NCBI GenBank assembly: GCA_000320545.1
Contig: ADNK01000825.1
Coordinates: 62,001 to 126,000, forward strand
From: Bigelowiella natans CCMP2755
Lineage: Eukaryota; Cercozoa; Chlorarachniophyceae
Length of the DNA: 64,000 nucleotides
Direction of reading: 5' to 3'
Position 1 is the first letter of the stretch, and each line of letters begins with the position of its first letter. Shown here in pieces: positions 50,328 through 63,483 of the stretch. The notes under the pieces were generated by a model. It was not told the origin of the DNA. It made no database searches and saw only the letters and a program-made list of their open reading frames with translations. The translations under genes and the position numbers were made by a program.

Positions 50328-51240
50328 ATGTTCTCGTCGCCTGGCCGCAGATTCCTCGTCGCAGCGCATGTGCTGAAGCGACTGGTCTGCAGGAAGCTGA
50401 GTGCAGAAGCTACTATCACTCCAGCGAAACCGCTCACAGTATTTGTCAGAGTCCCGTACGCGCAGGAAGGTTCCCAAAACCTGAGGTCAGATACATTGAC
50501 AACTTTCATTGTTGGCGTAGCCTCCTAAGTCCCCCCCCCCCCCCCCCTCGCTATTTCTTAGCGTGCTTAGAAAAAGTCTTGCGTCATCAGTGAAGCTTTA
50601 TGTGGGGGACATGGAGGCAAAGATTGATCCGCCGGCTGACACGGACGTTTACGTTGCGAAAGAGTGCGTTCCAAGATTTTCCTTACTTTTTGCAGGAATT
50701 GTAGTGTCATCTTGGACCCCTAAGAGGGGTTTTGGTCGCTCTCTTTGCTTCTCATTTCTCTTACCCTTCGTATTTTCTTCGTGTGTGTCGTGGCACAGCC
50801 CGCTAGAGAAGGATTTGAAGATAATGAAGCCCAAGTGCCGCCTCATCGTCGTCCCTTACGCTGGTGTTTAATAGTTTTGCCCTTCCAGCAGAATTTTTAC
50901 AAAATCTAAGTTTTTAATACATTTGAAAGGGATTCTGAAAGTAACCCAAGAGAAACTTCAAAAAACGGTCGGGAGAGATTTAAACATTCAGTCACACACG
51001 CAAGAATGCATGCACGCACGGCATGTGGATGAACTTCTCTCATATATGGACACACAAACGAAATCAGGGGCTACTGGTAGGGAACTTGCACCACAATGCT
51101 GGCGCAACCGCAGAGATGGCTCTGTCGCTACTGTTGGTATGATATGATGTCTGTTTTTCTGATCTTAAAACCGTCATGTTTGACAAGAAAGCTCCTTAGC
51201 GCTGAAAGGACCTGTTTCTCATAGGGGAAGTGCATGACCT

Positions 51241-51283
<43 letters not shown>

Positions 51284-51530
51284 AGGGGTCTGTTGCATAG
51301 CCTCCTCTTTGTCATCCTTATCATCATCACCCTAATCTGTTATCACAATAATCAGGCTTGCGCAAAGCATGTAATTCGAGCAGATCAACTGATGAGGAAG
51401 AACGACTGGTAATGGTGGTGGTGGTGGCGGCGATGTTTACATTGTACGTGGTTTATTTCATGTGGGTCATGAGAAGAAGGAATAACTGTGTAACATGAAT
51501 GAACTGCGCTGCTTATTAACATCACCTTTC

Positions 51531-51565
<35 letters not shown>

Positions 51566-51956
51566 GTCCTTAGGTCTGCAAGGGGCCTGCCAATCAACCC
51601 GGAGACGGGTAAGATAGACAGCATTGAGCAGGTTATGATGAGGGGGGAGGGAGTGGGGGGGAGGGGGGGGCAGACAGATGCCAAATCTGTAATTGTAAAA
51701 AAAAATAAAACTACGTAGAATCAAGCAAGAAATCTTGATAAAAACAAATATTTGGCAATTCAATTTGGGATGAGCTACCTCCTCAGCATACGATTCAAAT
51801 GAGCACTAGTCCCATCATCATCATCATCAGCAAACAAGTAGGAGTGGGGGGGTAATAAGAGAACACCGATATGACGACAATTCTGCTATCTATCTGAAAC
51901 TTCACCAGGCCCAATTTGAAGGAAAGAAGATGGTGGTGGTAGGCTATGGCCAACTA

Positions 51957-52008
<52 letters not shown>

Positions 52009-53753
52009 AGAAGAAGAAGGAGAAGAGGAGTGATGATGCCTTGACTTCAGAAATGTAGTGTGTGAATGTTCCTAGTTTTACATTTTCTTATGTTTCGCCG
52101 TCTAGTTCTGACTCTCCTTCTCTCCCCCCCTCTTTGGTTTTATTCGTACAGGTAAGAGGGTGGCAAGGATGGGTGTCGGACTGGGCATGCAGGTGGTGTT
52201 GGCGATATGATGGTGGTGATGATGATGATGATGATGATGATAATGATGATGCAGATTCATGGTGAGACTTGATGTCTTCTTAAGGTGACAGCGCTTCGAG
52301 GTTCCTTGGGAAAAGGGGCTGGGTACACTGATGAAATAGGCGTGAGGGTGAGTCAGCAGCATACAAAGCAGCAGCAGCAGTAGCAGTATAATCATCATCA
52401 TCATTATCATCATCATCACCATAAGCACCTGACAGAAACAGAAGCGTGTTGTGAGCCGTTGCAGTGATGATGATGCTGCTGCTAGTGATGATGGTGATGA
52501 TGATGATTGTACGGTTGTTATGATCTTAGGTGCGGCCTAGCTGTGATCTGGTCGAATGCTTGAAAGATGTTAGAGCTCTCGTATTGTGCTGCCCGGGTAT
52601 ATAGCATTCTAGGACTGAAAACTCCTACTTGGCTCTCATGCCATCATCATCGTCATCGTCATCGTCATCATCATTATCATCATCATCATCATCATCATCG
52701 TCGTCATCCACATAATCATTACTGCTGCCATCATTGTTCCCAACTTATTCTTTCATCTCACTTATATCTTCAGGCACAAGCGATACAATCGGAATGATAG
52801 GTCAGTGGAAGATGCGTGAAGGCCATCTCGCGCTGTTTTCAGATACCATGTGTATGTACATCCCATCTGACGATTTGGAGATGTTTCTAAGGTGCACGCG
52901 AGCTCGAACTAATGCCAGAAAGCGCCATTCTCGTTAACGTTGGGAGAGGTATCGAATAATTCTACAAACCCACCACTAGCGTGATCGATACACACCGACA
53001 AAATAAAAGTAGTACGGAGCATTGAGGAAGAAACTTGAAGAATCTATTTACAGAGAGAGTGCTATCTTTGTATTGATTATTCTCCCATTCTCCGCCTTTC
53101 TTTCACGCATTTCTCTTTCCTGCTCTCCAGGACCAGTTGTCGACGAAGAGGCCCTGTACAACGCACTCAAGAATAGGTCGATATTTGCAGCCGGTATTGA
53201 TACGTGGTACAACTATCCGAAGGACTTTAAGGTATCGATCTTAAGCAAAGGACACCACAAACACTATGTTGTTGTTGCTGCTGCTGTTGTTGTTATTGAT
53301 GAACTTTTCGCCTTATATCACACGCTCATATCAGTCTCGAAGTTCGACGGCCCCTAGCAAGTTTCCCTTCAGCGAGTTGAACAACGTCATTATGTCGCCG
53401 CACCGAGGAGGTTGTTATTCCGTTGCTATTTACTCTTCCTTGTACTTTCTAGTCCATCGGGGTGGACGATGTAGATGACGAGCCTGGTGAAAATACCGAT
53501 TAATTTTGTCTTTCGCCACGCACCCAAGAGATTCTCGGTATCCTCAGTGCCGTCACAGATTTTGCTGAAAGGATGATAAACAGACCCGCACACGTTTACA
53601 CGCATGTTCGATTTCAATCATGTCAACTCTGCAGGTGGAATTGGTTGTGCCGAGGTGGAGGAACTTCGAATGATGCATCTTGCTGACGGCTTGAACAAGG
53701 TTGCTGGAGGACGGGATTGGCCACATCTCTTCAGCTTGAAGGCAGGGTATTAA
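50328..53753 (+). CDS. D-isomer 2-hydroxyacid dehydrogenase family protein with leader peptide
   Basis: About twelve exons; the start is ATG 50328. The N-terminus MFSSPGRRFLVAAHVLKRLV is Arg-rich and acid-free, suggesting organelle import. The family signature follows in order across exons: VKLYVGDMEAKIDPPADTDV, DLKIMKPKCRLIVVPYAG, LHHNAGATAEMALSLLL, AKHVIRADQLMRKNDW, the Rossmann loop KMVVVGYGQLGKRVARMGVG, LMPESAILVNVGRGPVVDEE, FAAGIDTWYNYPK, FSELNNVIMSPHRGG and a last exon (GCAEVEELRMMHLADGL ... LKAGY, stop 53751-53753). The GYGQLG loop binds NAD(P), and the His of SPHRGG is the usual general acid. Members reduce 2-oxo acids or oxidise D-2-hydroxy acids; the substrate cannot be told. The junction before LHHNA is not closed cleanly. 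Confidence 0.88.
51961..52019. repeat. (GA)n then (GAA)n tract in a dehydrogenase intron
   Basis: It starts right after the donor that splits the GYGQLG codon (cta g|gtgaga). A second GA tract occurs in an upstream intron of the same gene at about 51245-51280. Confidence 0.9.
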
Positions 53754-54485
53754 AACAAAGCGTGGTGATGATTCCATGGCATGTCGCGAGAAGCATCGAT
53801 TGTGAGCATTGGTATAAGAGTCGGGAGAGGTTGTGCTTCGCATGAATAATTACAAGACCACAAATTTACATCAATAAGATTGTTGTATTGTCCACACAAT
53901 GAACCTTCCTTAGCTATGAGCATTTCTCCACGTGCATTAGAGCTATCATTGCGAAGATATGCGATGCCTATATACAGCGCAGTGCCGTGCGACTAATGTT
54001 GTGAGCTTTGTGTACCAGCATGTGCTTTATCGCAAAGAGCAATCGTGCATGCTGCACTAAAATAATATGGATTTTAAGCTGGCGTATGTGCAGCCGCTGT
54101 AGAAATGGCTCTGTTGACAGCTCAGTAGCAACTGGCGAATACAGAGCATTGGTGCGACTACACGAAACTAGCTGTATGATAAGCTTGGTCTATTTCATTG
54201 TTCATCCCCGCCCCTGCTGTGTGCAGGCAGCGCAATGGATCATACCTTTTCTTTTTTCAAATACAAAGAGGTAGTAGGTTGATCGCAGTAACGTCATGGC
54301 AAAACACGCAGTAGCAGCAGCAGCAGCAGCAGCCACCTTGCAGTTGAGGACCGACAACATCTACAATTATATAGCGAATGTATGTAGAGATCCTGATGCT
54401 CTATCTGGACTACAGTTTGTGTTACTACCATAACCAATGCCACGTACATCTGCACACACCAATCAATTTGGACAACCATTCCTAG
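53754..54485. other. Tail-to-tail spacer, no gene seen
   Basis: Between the stops of the hydroxyacid dehydrogenase and the MDR oxidoreductase. It contains a (CAG)n tract at about 54312-54332 and no credible ORF. Confidence 0.6.
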
Positions 54486-56825
54486 CTATAACTTGCTGGA
54501 TAAAGTAACATCTCGAGCTGCCGGTAACGATGGTGACGGTCTGGAAGAACTTAGACACTTACTTGGAGGGGTACTCACTCTTATGACGACTTTCCCGAAA
54601 CGGCTCTTGTCACTTGCCATGTAAGAGAATGCCTACGTGGAAATGAAATAGTGTAGTAAGCTTTTGGGCTCGTAAAAGCTTCGCATGATTCTCGGTAAGA
54701 AGTCTACTGGGAGATAGCTGCAGGGGGGGGGAGGGGGGTCGTATTGTGCGATTACTACTATCACTACTGCTGTTTCTAATACTTCTTTGGAGTGAGCAAG
54801 ATCGAACACTTTACCCACAACGGGCCTAATCCGATGGGTTTCCATGGTCTATAATGGCACAGAGGGCGGAGGGGGGGGGGAGAAGAGAGTTTGCTATTAA
54901 GAAACAGCAACGACGAAGATCTGTCGGTCGTCAGACAATGCACAGGCTGCAAAAAAATATGTCATCATCATCTTCATCATCGTGGTGATTGTTGCCTTGA
55001 GCATATCTTCGAATCCTTGTTTGTGGCCTACCACGAGTCCCTGGATGCGAATAGCTGATGGTGGTGAGAGCATCGTGTGAGGAGGAGGAGGAGGAGGAGG
55101 AGATCTTTTACCACTAGGAATCATGCAAAAAAAACAAGTATTCGGACATAAATGACTGCTCGACTTCGAAAACAGTAGAGTTTGAGATCTTTTTCCCGCT
55201 GCTACTGCTGCTGCTGCTACTACTACCACCTTTGTAGAAGATTTTGTCTAGTCTCTTTATTTCACCTGAATTGGAATAATGCTTTGCTACTACTGCTACC
55301 ACTGCTACTACAACACCATTTGATGTACCTCCCCTTCCTCCTAGGTTTCCTACCATCATGATCTTCCCTATCAGTATAGCAACAACATATATAACATCGG
55401 CCAGCATCAACGCATTGGAAGTGAAGCTGCGCTGTGACAAGCATGATGACCCGTATTCTGCTGCTGTGTTTGGCAGTGGTTCTATCTCTCGAAGATGTTT
55501 TTGAAGATAGAGGGGCAGGATGGAGAACGAATCAATGATGACAACAACAATAATGATGGTGGTGGTGGTGATGATGGTGATTATAATGGTGATCTTTGGC
55601 CTTTGATTCGGATGAGGACGGGCTCATCTGTGCTCGATGTTCTCGTAGGTTTTGGTGTTGCATGGCTTTCCTAACGATACCTCCAATCCTTACTGCATCT
55701 ATAGCATTTGACAGGGTAGCAGCTGCACGTCGGAAAAAGGGGAGGACGAGGATAGTGAACGAGGGGGAGATAAATTGATACTCATGCAGCTGCTACTGAT
55801 GATGATAATGACAATGTACTAATGGAAACCACCACTCTTCTTTCTACTACCGTTACACTCCCACACCACTTCCAGTTGCTACGTCATTATCATCATCATG
55901 GTCGTCGTCATCATGGAAGAAAGGCCCAACCTCCGCCAACATCCACCACAGTATCGACCCCTCCTTCTGCCTTTCTTCCGTTGGTGCTGCTATCATCTCG
56001 TAGCTTGCAGCTGATCTCATATGCCTAACAACGGACAGCCATGAATGATGAGATGGTGGCTTTGCGAGGTGGGTCGCTGCTGCTGAATTGAGAGTATTCT
56101 GGAATGATATCTCCTCACCCTTTGGCATTTCGATTGGCTTTTCTATAACATGATTGTTCCTCCTCCTCCTCCTCCCCCTCCTCCTCCTCCGCCACTACCA
56201 TCTCATCTTCACATGGCTAACCATGACAATATCAATAAAAGCCCTACCTTCTTTCCCCACGCCTTCGTGTTTGAGTAGTTTATGCACACGTCAGCCCCTA
56301 GATGACGATAGCAGTGATACATTTTGATCGGGGAGCAACCGATGGATGCATGACCGTGCGAATCACCTCCAGCAGCCGCATCTTCTTATCGTTGAATGCA
56401 ATCAATGCCACCACCACCACTACTACAACTACTGCTACTGCTATTACTACTACTACTACTACTACAACTACTGCTACGGTGACCACCACCTAATTTGCGC
56501 ACAAGTTCGAGCTTGGAATTGCTTTGTTCCCGAGTAGTGGGAGGAGGGTTTTGCACCAACAACGACGATGATGACAACACAACAATTCTATTATCAGCAA
56601 CTGAGAACAACACGGATTCGCTGCGCGGCATTGATGGAACATCTTCTTCTTCTTCTTCTTCTTCTTCTTCTTCGTACATGTACCAAGAAGAATGGCTGAC
56701 TGACTACCTGCTGGACGTGCATATCACCTTCAGCCCTAGAGCCTTGGCAAATTGGAGTGAAAATACACTCACCCCCCTGACGATGACGACGACGACGACG
56801 ACGATGATGATGATGATGATGACGC

Positions 56826-56859
<34 letters not shown>

Positions 56860-56967
56860 GATACAGGCTGTACTAACAGACGGTATGCATGCAGAAATTC
56901 GATTTATGCAGTATTATTTTAATGTACACACATGAAAACATTATCATACGGTTACATACGCCCCAGG

Positions 56968-57004
<37 letters not shown>

Positions 57005-58954
57005 TTATCAATGCATGTGGAACTTTCATTGCACGAGCAAGAGGGGGAGAGAAAGAGGAGAAAGAAAGAGAAGGAGAATGAGAAAGGAGAGAGGGAGAGA
57101 GGGAAAGAGGGAAAGAGGGAGAGCAGCGCACCCTGTCCCTTCCAATAAGATGATCGGAGTAGCTCGTCCAGCAGGAACGTCGTTTGCACGAGCTTTTAAT
57201 GAATTGTTTTCCTGGTTGTTTCTCCGCCTCCCTTTAACCCTCCCCCCCCCCCCCTCCTCCTCCTCCTCCTCTCCCATCTCCTTGTAGTCGTAGCTACCTT
57301 TCACTGCGAACCACGCTGTCAACCCCGCACTGAGAAACCAGGAGGATAGATATAATCAAAGAACGACGACGATACATACCACCAGCACGGCAGTGGAACA
57401 TAACCACACAACCCCGCCCCCCCCTCCAACAACAAAAATAGTCCTGAAAGTGTGCTGACAATAACGTCGTGGGAAGATGTGCAGGGCAGGAGGAAGGGAC
57501 TGCATATATCGGCAAGTGATGCCCTTATCAACGGATGATGGCTGAGGTGATAACTCCTTTGCGTCATCTTCCTCCTACAACTAATTCTTCCACCGCAACT
57601 GCTGATGCAATGTAGTGCGTCACAGGCACGTTTTCCCACGGACTTCGACGTCGGCGAAGCAACAATGAGATCCTGCCCACGATAGTCTTCGGTTTGTCCG
57701 ATCCAAATAGCACGCTACTATTCTCGAAATAACTGTTTTTTCTTATCATGATTTGCAACTACACCATGGCAGTGTGCACGCCTCTTCGTCGCTAAGATAC
57801 GCAGGAATCTTCGCCACTTCCGACTCTTTGATTCTGATCGTATCCCGCAGCACCCCATGACGAGTTGTACCGCTATGGACGTCCATTCCGCCAAGAACCT
57901 TTATCGTTATGGAGGAAACAACAACAACAACAACAACAACAGCAGGAACCACAACAACGCAATAATTTATGTTTTTTTGTTGGTGTATGGAGGTGGTGTG
58001 GGGAGAGAAAGTCTAAAGCGCAGCAGGCACTTGCTTCAATTTGCGTCAGTAATGAAAATAAGGCAGATATTCTTAGAAGATCTTGCGGGTATCAGCCTCC
58101 TCCTCCTCCTCCACCCGTTCTAAAATCCTGCTATTTCCCAGTCGATATATAAGAAATGATAATTGCATAATGTCCTTCTACGGCAAGACATCAAAAATGA
58201 GGTTTTTGTTGTAACATGTCTACCTCTACCACAACCACTACTGTTACTGCTGCTGCTGCTACTACTACTATAGAGATATAGATACCCCTGCCAAGGTGGA
58301 GGATTTGGGTTTGCTTCCTTTCCACTTGGGAAAGAAAAGAGGGCACACCTACCAAAAATACAGCAGGGGGGAAAGGGAGGGATTACATTAGAATTAAATA
58401 TACCCCTTTCAATAGTTCTTACTGAACGACGATGGTATTGGATAAGTACCAAAAATAAGAAAAACACGACAATGGGATTGATTTGTAGGATTGATTTGTG
58501 CAAAATCTATAATAATTGGTTGTTTTGTGTGACGTAGCAATACCCTGTCCCCCACTGACAAGAACTTGACATTTTCCCCAAGTCGAGTGACTACGCCGAC
58601 GCAGTCGCTACATGGAATCTATCATGTGTGGTAAGTTCTTCTCAGAGGTGTACTTGAAATGTGCTCATTTGGGTGCGTAGTTGTGGCAGGCAGTACAACA
58701 CACAATTAGGCGGTCATTGAATCAAGGAGGTTGGTTTCCGTACAAAAGGGAGATTCTTCGGAGACATGTACTTCGCGTGCATCTAATAAAAACAGCAGAT
58801 TTGAAGGTATAGTCTCATTGCAGCGAATATAATATAATCATTTCCGCTGATAATGTATCTCTTGACCAGGTCGCGGAAGTTGAGGCTGACGGCGCTCACT
58901 TTGATCTCAACCAAGTCGTCTTGGAGGGGACCATCGCAATTATCTAGTGACAAC
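54486..58954 (-). CDS. Zinc-type MDR oxidoreductase (alcohol dehydrogenase/quinone reductase family)
   Basis: The first recognised exon starts at 58954; the initiator exon lies further upstream and was not found. Motifs in order: GPLQDDLVEIKVSAVSLNFR, IPCSDCVGVVTRLGENVKFL followed by SVGDR (GroES-like domain), GVLRDTIRIKESEVAKIPAY and LSDEEACTLPCAGLTAWFAV across a splice, GRATPIILLEGTG joined to GVSVFSLQFAKALGLKVICT (the GTGGVS nucleotide loop), NSKLELVRKLG, ADVCINYSNTKAWGKK, LSNAIDAVRIGG, KIMMVGNLGG, AIRIQGLVVGHKQGFEDML, METHRIRPVVGKVFDLAHSK and SRFGKVVIR. The whole chain matches MDR enzymes that oxidise or reduce alcohols, aldehydes or enones with NAD(P)H. The tail reads through to a stop at 54488-54486. 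Introns carry many trinucleotide repeats. Confidence 0.87.
56995..57140. repeat. AT tract end and GA-rich low-complexity tract in MDR intron
   Basis: An (AT)n tract (about 56968-57000) is followed by a purine-rich AGAGGGAGA-type tract at about 57040-57125. Frames through them look like long Ser/Phe/Leu ORFs but have no domain content. Confidence 0.8.
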
Positions 58955-60965
58955 CTGAAACATCCACTAAAATGAAAGCGATATTCGATGCCGGCTTGGA
59001 CTCGTTCATCTCTAGGGATGAACGTCGACGCCGGAAGTACCCGAAACTGTTTCCAAGGCTTGGAGTGAATCGAAGGGAGTTGATCTTAGATCCTTCTGAC
59101 GACATAAACGGAGGGAAAAACCGAACAAGATCATTGAGTGCGCTCCTCACCTCCACCACTCCTATCATGGCGCGCTCACCTTCTCTGACAAGCACCACTC
59201 CTGACGCCATTGCAGTGCTTGCTCGGGAATGATCAGCTGTCTTCTTCTGAGGAAGTGCTCTTCCTGTTCAAGAAGAAATGGCATGTATTACCACGGGAAA
59301 TTTGCACAAAAACATTGTCGTTGCACGAAATTGCATCATCAACTACCGGTAATGCAATGGCCGACCGTGCTCACGTCATGGAAACGGAGGAAAGCGGCAG
59401 GGGGGGTGATCACCAATGTCCTGTGCAAATAATCTATTGTTCTAATTTTGGTGTGATGTGCTTTCAGGGGAGAAGCGCAAAAGCATATCGGATTACGAAC
59501 GAGGAAGCGAAACAAAAGGTGATTTTCTGTTTTCTACATGAATGACTAACGCATTTCTCGGAACATGTGACCAAGTGGCGACCGTGCACTTTTGGTGAAC
59601 TGAACCTAGAGCAAAAGCGGAATCAGATTCTTCTGCTGAAGAACGAAGTTTGCAAATGTATTCAGAACGGAAATTGAGGTTTGGCGGGGGTAAAGTATGA
59701 AGAACTGTGCGGGTCAGTTCTACAAGTAGGAGCACGGGTGCGCACAGGGTCTATTGAGGATGGGAAACTGAAGCACAATACAAGCATGCCTTTTCCAGAA
59801 GAAATGGAGATTACTAGGCCAGATTGGTGGCCATCGAACGCAATGCCATGGCCACCAACCATCAGGATCCAAACTTTCCTTGTGAGGACTTTGCAATCTT
59901 AGACGTCATAACATTGTGTGTGTTTGGCGTGACAGTCTCCGAGCCGACTTTCAAAAGCATGGGGGACCTTGGTAACGCAAAGACATTGGTGAATTGTCAA
60001 GGGAACATCAAGCATTTCCCTGATGTGATTAGAAGATTAGGGATCATGAAAATTCCAGGCGACGTCAAATTGGTTTGTGTGTATCTCGTGCCGTACAAAA
60101 CATTGGAAAAGGTTGTATGGTGATGGGAGAAGCCTAACATCTCCAGGACTCCACAAAAATTTCCAAGAAAGGGCTTAATATGACCTCACTGACAAGAAGG
60201 AAGTGGATGCGGCGTTGGAAATGCGATGGATGCTCCGTGGCACAAGAGTAGCAACCTTTATTGTGTGCGGTTTTCTAGCAACTGAAGAATTGTTCTCTTT
60301 GTAGGTAAAACACTTTCAAAGAAAAGGGATTTGCTAAAGGATCATGCCCATGATTGCAAGATCATCATGGACTTACACCTAAGGAAAGAAATCATGGCAG
60401 CTGGAATTCCAATAGAATGTGCTGATGAAGAATTTCGAAACATCTTTCACAAAGTTTGATTCTAGTGATTGTGGACGGCGTTCTGTGACTGCAATGCGAC
60501 ACGATGGCGCGATGCTCTGCTGTGGATTTTTGCTATGCCATTTTAACAAAGATTGTTTTCACCGAAGACATGTGATGTGCCTAGGATTTTCATCATGTCA
60601 TTCTAGCAATTTAATTCAGCAGTAGGTCGTCAGTAGGCATGAATCTAGAAGTTTTCATGTTGCGCAATTCCCGCAATTTTTGCCACCATCGATAGTAGGG
60701 AAATGAAATGTGGGGTATGGTCATTGCCCAGCAGCAACAACAGGTGCAACAGGCGAAGGCGATGCAGGCTGTGCTGCTCGTCAATCTAGCTGGCCCCCTA
60801 GTAGCCTCTGGCTCGCCTGCTGACAGCATTTCACCATGCATCACACTCGTTTGTTGCTGGCTCGTGCGAAGTTTTCTTTGTGGCATCATTGCCTCACGCA
60901 AACATCATGCATTTGATCAAATGCATTTGTTTTCATGTGGGTGCCAACAAGCTGCAGCGCGTTGA
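58955..60965. other. Unresolved stretch of ORF fragments on both strands
   Basis: Plus-strand pieces with protein-like composition occur in different frames: 58972-59232 (FDAGLDSFISRDERRRRKYP), 59210-59545 (LFLFKKKWHVLPREI), 59575-59679 (FGELNLEQKRNQILLLKNEV), 59681-59902 (PFPEEMEITRPDWWPSNAMP), 59824-60123 (LGNAKTLVNCQGNIKHFPDV), 60305-60459 (KRDLLKDHAHDCKIIMDLHL) and 60708-60965. I could not join them by consistent splicing. They may be a spliced gene of unknown type, a decayed gene, or a remnant of a mobile element. The 5' exon of the minus-strand MDR gene should also lie here. Confidence 0.3.
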
Positions 60966-61120
60966 ATTGCACGATGTCCACAGAGCAGTGTGGTGCACAT
61001 GTTGTCTGGTGCCACTGCAAATGACTCACTTATAGACTTGTCAATGAAATCAACTAGAACATGGATCATCAACAACACGAGTTCTTCTGTGTCATGCATA
61101 GCAAAAAGCAGAAGATATTG

Positions 61121-63445
61121 TTATCTGTAGTGAATCTTAAACTCCCCGTTTCCGAGAAGGGTTCGAACAGCAACGTACTCTACATCAATAGGCTTGGCAT
61201 TCGTGTCCTTCCATGTAAGTAGCTTGCTACTTCCTACTTCATCTCCTGAGAGAATACGCACAAAATAGACAGTTTTGCGTTAAAAACATGCATTGTCGAC
61301 ACTGTAATGATCTACTCTCTGCGGCAATGGCTACCTTTTCCAATCTGTACATTCCCATTTCGAAACGATATCCAAAATTTTCTAAGCTCGTTGGGATCCA
61401 GCAGCCCTGCAGAATGGTAATAATTTGTTTTTTCGTTTCTCGTACGAAGACAAGAATACATGATGCAAAGGTGTATCGATGTACTAATAGAACGTTATTC
61501 GCATCCCACTATTGCTTTCCCTCTCTCTCCCGCTCTCCCCGTTTCTCCGCACGCGAACCTTGAGTGTTCAAAGAGGCCCCGGAGCCTTCGTCAAGGCCGG
61601 CCATCACGAAATAGCGGTCGCCTTTAAGCTGCAAGTAATCGAGGGGGGGGAATCGGGTTATTTTGAGGTCAATTAGCAATTTAGTTGCAAGAAAGAGCAA
61701 ATTCCTCGGAGCTGGAGGGAGGGGAAGCGGGGTTTGTGCATAATTGGTAACAAGTGATACTACCAGTTTCATGTTGTCTCCGTCGCCGTCTTTGCTCTCT
61801 TCGTTGAGAGCAAATCCTGAGTATGTAAGCAAACAATATAAGTTATGTGGAAAGTAGTGATAGCAACAGAAGTAGTAGTAGGAGTAGCAGCAGCAGCAGC
61901 AGCAGTATAAGCGGTAGGAGTAGTCGCCCATTCTATCGTAAATATCCTCAGTACCTGCATCAGCCTTCCGACTGCTAAATTTGATGTGCCACAATGCATG
62001 CGTGAATCCTCCGGCCGACATCACAGGCTGGCTACTAACAAGAGCCACCTGTGATGTGCGAGTTGGAACCGAATAGAACAGAATATCAACGTAAAGGGAG
62101 AGATAGACAGGTGAGGCCAAAATAGAGCATGCACCATCATTTCATCATATCCCCAACAAATTAATTTGCATGCCTGTTACATGTTCATGTAAGATAGAGC
62201 ATTTGTTTGGTGTGATTAAGAAATGCCGCTAGCCACATCACCCCACCTGCTGGGTGCCGTTGTAATTCGCAAATGCGATCCGAAGGCCGTTTCCTATCAG
62301 TAGCGGTTGCGTTGTGATTTTGTACGTGGCATCGAATTGCATTGCAAGAATTGCATGCACTAGGAGCAGCATATGGTGGATTGGAGATATCTCCTGCAGT
62401 AGTAGTACCTGCTATGATCCGGGATGTAAATCCGTGGGCTATGGGGAAGTTACTGGGGAGAATATCACGCAAGTTCGCCTGCAGCCTGAATCTATGGATG
62501 ACCATCTTGCCCCCCTTGGCTGTGTATCTGCGACACCCATTGGTATGGTATCAGGCAAAAAGCGAAAAGAGGGGGAGTACGGACACTAGTGGGGGAGGGT
62601 GGTTGGGGGGGGGGGACAGTATGTGTAATGTGGGATAATGACGGGAGGAACAGAACTGCATAGGAGCGCTGAGATCGGTCGTATGGTAGTTAATTGGGAA
62701 TGAAAAGCAGCTGGAAATCACTGACCCTCCGAAGATAATGTTCCGCTGCCCTTGCGCCTTGGCCAAAAGCTTAGCTCTGAACTGCTGGTAGGACGGGGTA
62801 GCTGGAGCAAACAACCAAGGATGATTATTATCGTGGTTAGCTTTACTGTTACAATCCAAGTTTGCGTAGTATTGATTATAGCAATGACGACGACGACGAC
62901 GACGATGATGATGATGATGATGATGGGAGCAGCCTCACATGAGAATCCATCGTTTGTAAAGTCCCATAGCTCACAGAATTGCGGGTATTTGGTGATGTGC
63001 AGTGGCTCATCAAGGACGAGAGATGCTGTTACAACGATAGCTTTAGTTAGAACCATCGATACAGACAACCTCCCACCATGGGACATATAAGATATATTCT
63101 CAATCACTAACCCCAGCTGCGTCTTTTTATAGTCGTCTGCTTGTTACCAGAACCAGAGAGTTGAATGTGGTAAACCTGGAAGTAGTAATAAAATGAACAT
63201 TATTAATGAGATAGGTCGGGCGGCGGGGAAATGTATTTCTTTTATTCAGTGGAAAACACGTGGGGAGAGAGAGCGAGGAGAAGGAGGAGGAGGAGGAGGA
63301 GGAGGAGGAGGAGGGGAAAGAGGAGGGGTGTGAAAAGGGTTTGGAAAACTGCATGTGGCTTCCACAAGCATTGGTTTTCTGCCAAGGCGTTTCCAACACT
63401 TTAGTAGTGGTGTGGGTGTGCTGCTCTCCGGCACCGTTTAGAAAG

Positions 63446-63483
<38 letters not shown>

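Noticed and set aside
57564-57758. Minus ORF containing VLFGSDKPKTIVG as a candidate MDR exon
   Set aside because: A better in-phase junction (LPC|AGLTAWFAV) skips this segment, so it falls in an intron.
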